Shown here: piece after piece, positions 55,110 through 64,000 of the stretch
Layout: each line of letters begins with the position of its first letter
Numbering within the stretch: position 1 is the stretch's first letter
NCBI GenBank assembly: GCA_002205965.3
Contig: NADL03000705.1
Location: forward strand, 682,001-746,000
Length of the DNA: 64,000 bases
Direction of reading: 5' to 3'
Source of the DNA: Kappaphycus alvarezii
Taxonomy: Eukaryota > Rhodophyta > Florideophyceae > Gigartinales > Solieriaceae
Position numbers and translations under genes: made by a program
The notes under the pieces: generated by a model
Told to the model about the DNA's origin: nothing
What the model saw: the letters and a program-made list of their open reading frames with translations, nothing else
Databases searched by the model: none

Positions 55110-58020
55110 TGAGTTAGAGCCCTGAAAAATGGCCAAATGTCTCAGTCTGTGATAATCGATGCCAGAAACAGGCATATCCTCTGTTCTCTCTGTTTGATAG
55201 CCCATGTGTATGAGGTAAGATCTTGGCGGCTCTGGCAAGGTAAAATCTGCACACAAGAATTGCACTGCTTACTTGAATACATGGAAGCCGCCCAACAATT
55301 GAAACAAAAGGTTTCTCGCTTATGTTACAGCGGGCATTAGTCTTTATTTGATGAGATAACACGTCCACATCCCTTTCAAATGATTCCGGTACACAGTAGG
55401 CATTAATCGTATCATACGACGGGGGTATGGGAGTGCCTTTTGAAAACACTGTGCGACGCAAGGCCTAACTAAGGTTGTAGTAGGACATAAAACTGTAAGT
55501 ATTCGAAGCATGTGATTGCTTCAGTAGGGCATACTCCTTCGGAACATACTTCCCCTCTCCTCCGATCCATTCAAATGAAACTCGAAGGACACAGTCTAGA
55601 CAGCACTTTTACTTGTGTCTGAAAACTTCTGCGAACTGAATGACGCATGCATATATGCGTTCCTCTTTCATTGAACCTTCGGTAACAACTACAAACAATA
55701 CTCCGTTCACACCCAAAGTAGTGACATGATGGAGAACTTGAGCCCGGTACTGTGTAGTTGGACAACTTCTCTAAAGAACTCATTACAGGATTCATCGTGA
55801 CCAAATTCTTCAATAAATATCAATAACGGTACTTCTCGGATATCGGTTGCCGAAAAAAATAGTTCCTACGGCTTTCATAGTTCTGATTTCAACTGGAAAC
55901 GCAGTAAAATCATCGTTTTCATCTTAAATAGCAACGACAGCATCCGGACTATTAGTAAGGATTTCGTAACTTCTGCTCTCTACCAGTCCGACTTGGCGTA
56001 CATGTTAGATCGTAAAAGCCTTTGTGCTATCCAACAGAATAATGAGGAACCGTACGGCCTCGCATAAACCCATGCTGATCTGAGAAAAACGTAGGAAATG
56101 AATTTAGAATCTCTACCTCATTTAGACCCCTTCGCGCATTCTCATAGCTGCTTCCAGCGATTTCATGACCCAGGCGGAGAGAGATTGAACGATAATAACC
56201 TACTCTTCGAATAACCCGCTATTCTGTTTGCCATGTCCAATCGGGTGTTTGATTCTGTAATAACCTGTTTCTCTGTAATAACGTGTGTCCTCACTCCCAA
56301 TAAACAAAGGATAGAGGTCCAACGTTCTTTGATGAACTGCTCTGCTTCACAAGGGGAGGGATGGAAAGCTGATTCCCCAGGCGAGGCAATCATGCCCGCA
56401 AGTCCGAATGCAATGCCTTTCACGTACTGCTCGAAATGTCTAGCCAATGATAAGATAAAACCATGTCCAGTCCGTGATGTGAATCTTAATGCACGAAGCA
56501 GGAACCAGACGGGATCTTCAGACTGCAAATAAGTTAACTGTGACCTCACCCAAGCACTCAATCCACAATGTCCTCCCCAGTGCATCCTATTGGTGGCATC
56601 ATTGCTGCTCATGTTAGGGAAAGATCCTCAGAGTCATGCCCTGCTCTTCATCAAATACTTGGAGAACTTCGCTAATCTTAACTAAAAAGTGGTGTTCTTT
56701 AGGTGTCTTTGATAACCCCAGGTAATCTTCGTGATGAAAAGAGCGTAGAGTTATTATGCATCATCGCAGCGATCCTTCCAAAGCAAAACTCATTGTACAA
56801 GCTGGCCTGAACAGTCCTTGCGTGCCTATTTGATCCGGAACTTCGCAAACGAGCAGAATATATAGCCTGAAAACCCCGTTCCGACACCACCATACCACGA
56901 TTTCGTCTTGAAATCATGCCCTTCCCAAACAAAAAGGGGTACCACAAGTCTCTCTTGTGGGTACCAAGGAGACTCGCGCCTAACACATTAGAAACAAACG
57001 GAATCGTCTCCTTGGAATTGTAGCCGCGGTCTGCAGCTATCACTGCGTCATGAATCTGGCGCAATACTCCCGTTTTAGACGCCTCTTGGAGAAGTTGCAT
57101 CAATCGTTCCCATGAGTGTATTAGCTCCTCCCCTGATCTAGTAAAATGACAACCAATAAAGAATGGGTTCAAAGCTAAAGAATGCGCGCTCCCCACAGGA
57201 CCAAGACCCTTTTTAGGGTTATTGTGTTTCTGCATGTACGTAAGCTCTGTTACTGCTCTGGAAGTCATTCTCAGGTGGTCTTCATCAAGGGATAGAGCAA
57301 TTGCGTGTGGAAAATAAACAAGGTGCCTATTGATAGCAGCTGTTTCAGCCTCCATTTCCGTAATCATAGCAGTTGTCTGGTTTGCGCTACGGAACTATAC
57401 AGTGCTTGAGTAGTTATGGGTACTTAGTCTCTCCTTACATCCGCTCAAGGCTGCCAAAACCTCATGATAACGATCTGCTACGAATCACATCTGCGAGAAG
57501 TTGACCCGCTCATTCTCATTGCAAATTGCAGTTGGAGATTCATTGTGGGCTGTGCACAACACTTGCAGGATTACAACCCCTAATATTTATCTGCGTCGGT
57601 TTATCTTTTTCCTTGCTGATGCAATACACGGTTTGCGGAACATTTTAGTTTTTCTAAGAGTCAATCAGTTAAAAACGTCTGCACCAGGCTTAACGGGGTT
57701 AGTTCTTCGGATCAATTCACATCCCCAGTGCTAATGTTGTTCTGCCTTGCCTTAACTTCAGCTGTAACGTTTCCCAATACTGTATTTGCTTCGAAAACAA
57801 AACTTTCTCAGGAGTGTCATTGAAATCGCCAATATTGACTGGTACGTCCTCGAACGGATGGTTGCAGTTTCAATCTTCTAGTCCAACCTCTTGTTGGGAA
57901 GCTGCTCTACTTTAAAGTTCCTTCTCAGCAGTGTTTTCGCTTAATACTCTGATCGCTTCCTCCACGACTTCTTCCCAGACTGAACTAGTATATCTCTCAT
58001 CATCGAAGTCATGGAATATA
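55110..58020 (-). pseudogene. DDE transposase of a DNA transposon, D-R-G-Y type, superfamily uncertain
   Basis: Minus-strand coding text from about 58010 down. An N-terminal Lys/Arg-rich stretch is followed at 57367-56699 by 222 open residues with ALSLDEDHLRM (first acidic site) and AVIAADRGYNSKE (second, in the D-R-G-Y context seen in IS4-like and related eukaryotic transposases), then LGASLLGTHKRDLWYPF. The frame ends with FCFGRIAAMMHNNSTLFS. A further 149-residue stretch (56612-56163) and a shorter one (55461-55114, CVPESFERDVDVLSHQIK) continue the same strand in other frames, so the gene is interrupted by frame changes or introns. Terminal repeats were not found. It is not clearly Tc1, hAT, PIF or MULE. 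The right end abuts the stem-loop array. Confidence 0.6.
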
Positions 58021-58109
58021 CGTCTACGGAGGTCCTAGCAGAGTTAACTAGAAGATACGACAACCCTTGTGTGGTGCAACTGTCCTGCAAACCACTGGAC
58101 GGAAACCAA

Positions 58110-61100
58110 AACCAACACGAAGGTCACACAAACCTTCTAATCGAGTGGTGGAAGGACGAACCACGGGGCGTTCGAGTTCCCCCTTTCTTCTTTAAGGAGC
58201 TTTGCGAGCTCCAGTAGCTCTTACACACGCGGAGGTGTGTGGGTGGTAGAGATTGAAGGACGGCAGAGGTTGCCAGAGTGCCTTGACTGCACTTAGGCCG
58301 GGTTGTAAGGCCGATGGCCTTTGCGGTCCTTGAACTAATGGCGGTAACTAGCCACGGAGAGCAACCTCGGTGTTGATCGAAAGTACTCCTGCGGAGTGTT
58401 GGCACGCGGCCAACGATGAGAAACCTTGTGTCTCTACTGGACACCGTCCTGAGAAGGACACGGACCCACTTCCGAGGTATCGAACCTGTGCCATCGGCGA
58501 AGCACCTTCCTCACCCGGAGTCGCAACTCCGCTGTGAGGGCGTCGAGAAGTACGGGACGCACCCGTAAACCCGGTAACAGGGTAACGGTGAAAACCGTTA
58601 GTAAAAGAAAGGAAAGGCGAAAGCCTTTGTTGGAATGCAGTGGGACACCCAAAGGATTGGTGTATCGGTACACAAAGGGGACCGAGCCAAAAAGGCGTTG
58701 CAGAATGCCAAGGAAAGCTTTTTTTCTAGGAAAAGACTTTGACCAGAGGGTGCGACTCCCCCCCTCCCCGGTTCGTTTCAAGTCAAGTTGGTGAGCTCAC
58801 TTAAATAACCCCACTCGACACAAATACAAAAGGCCTCGCGACCTTTTTAGACTAACTAACACTAAAAGGTGTGTGGCACCTTACAAACAACTACAAAATT
58901 GGTGCCACCCACTGTAAAGTACATTACACTACACATGTACGACTATGCACTAAATACAGTGTGCCATCTTGGCCAAAATACAGTCCACCTGGGGCTTACC
59001 AGATTTTCTGCTAAGCCGTAAGCTGAGCTGTAGCGCTGGGGGAGGCCTAGCAGATTTTCAGAAAATCTGCTAGTGCATTGCACTACATATCCCCTTCTGA
59101 GCGTGCCCGTCGACATCGCCCATTCAGTCCAAACCAGCACACACAACCAAATTCACATCCATGGACACCAGTTTCCATTTCCCTTTTGGAGCCGGAAGGC
59201 TATTCTCCAACACGGAGAATGTCACTTGACATTGCGTAGTGAGCCTCGGTGATCAGCCGATATAATGCTCTGCATGACTCCCGGTTTCATGTAATAACAA
59301 TCATCCATCCACTTGGGTCGCAGGTCGCCAAGGACCGCGGTTCTTACCCCTTTCATCATTTCCATTTAGACGTAATGACAAAGTTGCACTGCCAACCTTC
59401 TTCAGAGTGCCATCGTGGCACTCGTTCGTCCAGAACGAACTGAATTGGGAAACAAACCGGTTTCCCCCCTTAAAAAGGGGGAAGCGGCCCTATGTGGGTT
59501 GCCTGGCGCGTGATGCTACGCATCTCCCATCCTCACGCTCGCCCGCAGGCGAGGCGACAAGGTCGCACGACCGGGGAGTACTATACTCCCCTCCACAGCC
59601 AGTATCCTTAGTAAAGTGGGCTGATCCTTCCCAAAGTGAGGGACCTCCAACGCGTGATACAGCGTATCCCCCCCCCGACTTACTCTCATGAATGAAGTAG
59701 ATGATCCCTCCCAAAGTGAGGGTTCTCCCAAAGCATGATGCTTCGATGCGTCCCCCCCAACAGTTAAGGCCAAAAAGTTCGCCTTGCCCCAGCCTGGGTC
59801 CCTCCCGACAAAGGGACCACCATCTCTTGTTGTCTTGCAACTCCCCCCCCAAACGTGTTGGCAATCCAAGCGATTGCAGGCCCCCGAATGGGTGGCCCAC
59901 TGCCCCTTTTAGATCTGGCGATGATATATGAGCGTAGTCCAAAATGACTCGCAGGGAGCCCATCCCCTAATGGCGCAAAGACCACCTTCGGTCTTGTGCC
60001 TTGCGCACTCATACCGAGGCTCGCAATGGAGTCCAGGCGAAAAGCCTCATATGTGGCTTCCAGCAAATCCTAACGGATTCGCGCACGGCGGCGGCTTGGG
60101 CACTACGGCGGCGATGCGTGCGCACACTGTACCGTGCACGCAACGTCGGCGAGGTGCCACGTCGTGTATACATATTCCAGGAGGGTGCGCTCCACCCTCG
60201 ACTTGTCAAGTCCATCGACTGTTGTGCACGCGACACAACTTGCTACTCTGCCTTCGACATCGTCAGTCGACTTTCTCATTGCTGCTAAGAAGCATAGGGC
60301 TTCTTCCTTATCACCTCCATCCGGCTCCGGCCAAGGTCCTCCGTGGCCTTCATGCTTCGCACGCGCCCCCAACTGCTTTTCCAACTTAGTGAGAAGGCAA
60401 CTTCTCACTGCGGAAATCCTTGTCTGCCTGGTACACCCTAGGAGATCCGTTCTCCTCAGGCCCATTACGGGTCTGCTTTTCCGCTCTTCTCTTCTCCGTT
60501 TGATCGGAGCTGGTGTCTTGCCACCAGGTGCACATCGCACAGTTTGCACTTTCGTGCGGGGTCTTTTGTGATCCTTCTCTTGGCTACTCTTCTTTTCCTC
60601 CTCCGTGAGAACTGTGGGTCATCGACGACTCACCTGCGCAGGGCAGCTTAGTTCTGCGAGAAACGACTGTTTCTCTCCCTTGTCTTTTGGCCATCTTGCC
60701 GAAGTGCTAAACGCACTTTTCTCTCGTCTTTCTCCCATGTTCATCTTGGATCTGCTCTCACACTTTCCTCGAACGAGGGAATGAGTCTTCTTTGGCTCAC
60801 ACGCACAGGTTTGGGTGATACGTTCTTCGAGAAGCACTGAGCTTCTCCCCATTTGATTCTCTCATAAAGCTTGGACTTAGAGCTTTCGCACTTTCGTGGA
60901 ATCATAAAAGGACTTAGTATACTTAATTACCTAGAGACGTTATCCCTGCGAGACTCCGACCTTGCCCCGGCTTCTTTTCCCTGTTTGGGAGTGTGTCCTT
61001 GCGGCACACTATCAAAAGTCCTCTAGTCGCTTGTGACTAAGACCACTTCGAGGGTCTACTTGAACCATTATCCACGGACAAAAAGGGTATTGCAAACCCT

Positions 61101-61345
61101 TACGTTTCGCCTAGGTTTGGCAGGACAGCTCGTTGTCCTTTGTGATAGACCCTTTCAAGTTCCACTGGAGAGCTTGCCCCGAAGTTAGTAGGGCACCCGT
61201 TTCCTAGGAATACGTGGTGAGCAAGTTCAAAAGTGAACTTGGGAGGTACATCCAAAGTCGCCGCCTTCAAGCGAAAAGCTTGAACTCTTGCTGAGGAGCT
61301 AACCTAAGGGAGTCGGTTTCCTTCCAAGTGAGTTGTCACACTTGT
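58110..61345. repeat. array of short, mutually different stem-loops
   Basis: By eye this 3.2 kb contains more than 30 perfect hairpins with stems of at least 6 bp and loops of 3-9 nt, where about six would be expected by chance. Examples: 58119-58137, 58196-58212, 58223-58240, 58307-58321, nested 58509-58539, 58583-58600, 58613-58628, 58866-58882, 59047-59073 (12-bp stem CTAGCAGATTTT, loop CAG), 59202-59220, 59465-59481, 59797-59818, 59861-59877, 60181-60199, 60287-60305, 60388-60409 (9-bp stem, loop GCAA), 60658-60675, 60829-60847, 61083-61101, 61122-61139, 61222-61241, 61266-61284, 61325-61344. Stem sequences differ, so this is not a simple repeat. It lies immediately upstream of the gag-like region and may be its LTR plus leader. 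Confidence 0.8.
59622..59850. repeat. three tandem units, each hairpin-hairpin-C run
   Basis: Units begin at 59622 (TGATCCTTCCCAAAGTGAGG), 59702 (TGATCCCTCCCAAAGTGAGG) and about 59796 (GGTCCCTCCCGACAAAGGGA). Each opens with a CCCTC/GAGGG-type stem-loop. A second, different small hairpin follows: GATAC-AGC-GTATC, AAGCA-TGA-TGCTT and GTTG-TCTTG-CAAC. Each then has a run of seven or more Cs. Flanks are conserved while the second stems differ, yet each still pairs. Confidence 0.75.
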
Positions 61346-61433
61346 TGTTTGGCGTGTTAGTTCACTCAGAACGAAATTGGACACTGCGACGTCGGCCAAT
61401 TTGTGTGTGCTATCACAGTCGACCATTTTGTGA

Positions 61434-64000
61434 TGTCGAACGGGGCACAAGACGCACCGATAGGGGAGATAAATAGGCGCGAGCCTAGAGCCAACGTAGG
61501 TTCCTCTGACGCATTTCATCAACGAGAAGCTCAGCTATTCCCCTACTCATCGTCTGAATCAAACGATTCGCCCAGCATTCCCCACATAACCCCACAAATG
61601 ACTCGCTCAACGCAGTTACAAGATCAGACTGATCTTCCCGCCGACACGCCAACTACACAAGACGCAATGTCTCGTCCTTCGTCTCGTCCTACTGACCCTC
61701 GTGGTCGGGACCCATACCAAAGGGTCACCTCAGCAGCTCCGTCAGCACTCTCGAGTGGCGGTCCGTCACAGCCTTCAGCAGCTGGAGGTTGGCATACCTC
61801 GTGCCCAGGAGATGGGGCCTATATGAGGGACCCCTATAGGAACTACGGCTCCTCGCCTTATGCCTCAGTTGCTCCGGCATATGCACCGCCGCGGTCCTAA
61901 GGCTATGAAGACAGTCCTCGGACTTGGTCGGCTCCCTCCGACTATAGGGAACTTCCGTCGATTCCTCGGGTCGACCCTTCTAGGAGCGTGTAAGCAGGCT
62001 CGAGTAATCAATATTACTCCTATGCACCATCTGGTTGGACCTCAGGCCAAGCCTATAGGCCTCAGGAGCCAGCTCCTGTGTATCCTGCAATAGCCCAATT
62101 CCAGGGTTATGTGTCCGTGAAAGAGAACCCGCTTCTCTTCTTCGGTGCTAAATGGTTTTGTCCGAACGGCTCACGCGATATCCAAGGAATCGCTTCAGAG
62201 TTTGCCGACTATGCAGGAAATCTTCCCTGTGGCATTCCCCTTGATGCCCTCTCCACACCGGACTGGCGTCTCCGCTTGGTGGTTTCGGCCTCAGACCTTA
62301 ACAGGCATAGCACATTCTCTGGTGCTACGATGATTATTCGGTTCATGTCGGCAGTGGACGACAGGCTTAGAATGCCTACGACCACCAGAATGATACCTGT
62401 TGATTATGGATCCGATACTTGGCAGTATCATACGGACGACGAGTCGTACTACTTGTCCGAGATGATGAGATGGGGTGAAGATAACCCATAGGCAAAGCCA
62501 ATGCCTGGTGGAATGGATATGACGGCGTCTCACAAGAAGCTATGTTCTGTACAAGGCCACTGGTGCCTTTGAATTTCAAACGCATTAGGCGTGAGGACAT
62601 CTTGTTCTTCACCAAGACGGTACGATTCGAACTACGTTTCCGTTCGGATAGCGGCTATTTTGTCGCTTACCAAATGGTAGAGGCTGCTCACTTCAATCGG
62701 GCAGCTTTAGCAAACCGATATTTGCATGTGCCTTCATGGTGGCAGGACTGCGAGGTCCCGCAAGGCTTCTGGGCAGAACTTCCGCCCGTGTACACCTAAT
62801 TCGGTACACGTCTGCAAGATCCCAAGTCCGGCTTGTGGACGGTCTTTATGACCGAATGGTGCCTTACCGGGGCCATTCACCTGGCCTGGGAAGTGCACGA
62901 CCTGTGGAGGTTGTGGTTTCTGCCCCCAGCTCTCATCAGGCTCATGGAACAGTTGGACTACTCCGGTCCATTTGGCTCTTCGGCCATGAAGGAAGAAATC
63001 CACAATCTCTTGAGGATTGTCAAGACCATCGAATGAAACTTCCTGTCGTCCCACAATTGTTCTAGGGATCCGGTTAACCCTTGCCCTAGCTTGTCGCCGG
63101 GGCTTTACCACACTGAGGCTGGTGACTATGTGTGGTTTAATCCTTCCACAGGGCAACGCTGCTCGAGGGAGGAAGCAGAGGGTGGTCGTGCACCCTGGCT
63201 TTCCAGGCGAGGACGCAGCCTCGCATATCGAGACTTGGACGCAATTCCGTCCTTTTCATCGTATCAGCGTCCTCAGGTCGCCGCTGGGCCTTCGACTCCC
63301 AACACTGCTCAACCAGAGCGGGAGCATGGAACTCCCATAGTAGAAGAACCGCCGTCTGAGAGGAATGCTTCCCCTCCTCCTGTACAAGACGAAGAAGTCC
63401 AGGAGATAGAGCATGTTACGGTTCCCAATGAACCGAATGCACCACCTCCGAGTGGTGGGGATTCCACCATGAATCCCCGTCAAGTGGACGCAGCTGGTGA
63501 ATCGAGCTCTGTGCCTGTGGATACTCTGATTCCCGTTCCCATTGAGGGAACACCCATGGCTCCATCGGCGGGTGAACCGGCGTCACCTCAGCGCCCTTCG
63601 TCCCCACTCCCACCTCGGCAGGTATCCCCGCGGGCTCTTATATCGCCCATCAGGAAAAACAGGCGTTATCTCAACGCCAGGTCAAGTCCTCGCTTGGCTC
63701 AGAAAGCCGCCACCCAGGCGGGAGCTCCAGTTCCAGGACCCAGTATTGCTGGTCCCTCCGAGCAGACTTCAAGTGGACAGACGGGGCGTTCACCTTTGGC
63801 TCCGAGGTCGAACTCACCGATGCCAATACCTGCATCCCCGGCCTCCGTGTCGTTGCAACAGGGGCAAATGGTTACCCCACCCACGACCTCTAGTGCTCTG
63901 GCACCAGGCTCAGGGAGTAACTCCCGAGGGGCTCGAAGTCCTCTCGCACTGGTGTACCGCCAGGCGCTTATGCGTCGTGGCGTGGACGTGAGTGCCTTGG
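61434..64000 (+). pseudogene. gag-like coding region of an unidentified retroelement, runs off right edge
   Basis: Plus-strand coding pieces start at ATG 61434 (MSNGAQDAPIGEI). A Ser/Pro/Tyr/Gly-rich, disordered front with DPYRNYGSSPYAS near 61815-61860 comes first. A folded part follows (LLFFGAKWFCPNGSRDIQG near 62120-62175, TPDWRLRLVV near 62255-62285, RYLHVPSWW near 62718-62745, HLAWEVHDL near 62880-62905), then a helical LEE/LLR segment to about 63036, a GDYVWFNPSTGQ segment near 63120-63155, and a long Pro/Ser-rich tail to the edge. Motif order matches the minus-strand relic at 6.2-7.9 kb. It is broken, with a few breaks. No protease or polymerase lies in the window, so gag is inferred from composition, paired copies and position behind a structured leader. 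Confidence 0.5.

Noticed and set aside
58110-61345. Stem-loop array as a CRISPR array
   Set aside because: There is no repeated direct repeat and no uniform spacers. Stems differ and no Cas-like gene is present, in a eukaryotic context.
58110-61345. Stem-loop array as a microRNA or tRNA cluster
   Set aside because: Stems of 6-12 bp are too short for microRNA precursors, and no cloverleaf or conserved tRNA boxes were found.

Overview
The window is a piece of eukaryotic nuclear DNA made almost entirely of transposable-element remains. It holds no ribosomal or tRNA genes and no operon-like gene runs, and only one recognisable host-type gene: a Cu/Zn superoxide dismutase near 45 kb. Ty3/gypsy, Copia, restriction-endonuclease-type LINE, Tc1/mariner, PIF/Harbinger-like, hAT-like and MITE sequences occur side by side. 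The palindromic motif TACTGTAC/GTACAGTAC is strikingly common outside the elements. This fits an alga (red algae come to mind), an early-branching fungus or an oomycete-like protist, but the sequence alone does not decide.

Layout: 1-6.3 kb, a broken plus-strand Ty3/gypsy element with a chromodomain, running in from the left. 6.2-7.9 kb, a minus-strand gag-like relic. 7.9-12.4 kb, a broken minus-strand Copia-type element. 12.5-14.5 kb, unassigned sequence with a 45-bp tandem repeat and a G-rich tract. 14.6-15.5 kb, a Tc1/mariner relic, then a PIF/Harbinger-like relic to 17.7 kb. 19.3-27.6 kb, an AT-rich block without credible genes. 28.8-29.3 kb, a MITE. 29.6-33.1 kb, a 5'-truncated plus-strand Copia element. 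33.6-34.4 kb, a LINE reverse-transcriptase fragment, into which a full-span minus-strand Copia element (34438-39120, LTRs at both ends, TSD TCATG) has inserted. 39.2-51 kb, mostly unassigned DNA with the SOD gene. 51.07-54.3 kb, a nest: a Tc1-like relic holds a hAT-like element, which holds LINE pieces and a second, inverted copy of the MITE. 55.1-58.0 kb, a minus-strand DDE transposase with a D-R-G-Y motif. 58.1-64 kb, a dense array of small stem-loops leading into a gag-like coding region that runs off the right edge.

The most unusual signal is the 58.1-64 kb stem-loop array. By eye it contains more than 30 perfect hairpins with 6-12 bp stems in the first 3.25 kb, nearly all different in sequence, several closed by GNRA-type loops. 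Three tandem ~80-95 bp units share flanks but carry different paired stems. Hairpins continue through the gag-like region. This resembles genome-scale ordered RNA structure in the RNA of a retroelement, and it is not explained by ordinary LTR or leader anatomy.

All counts and boundaries were made by reading, without alignment or folding software.
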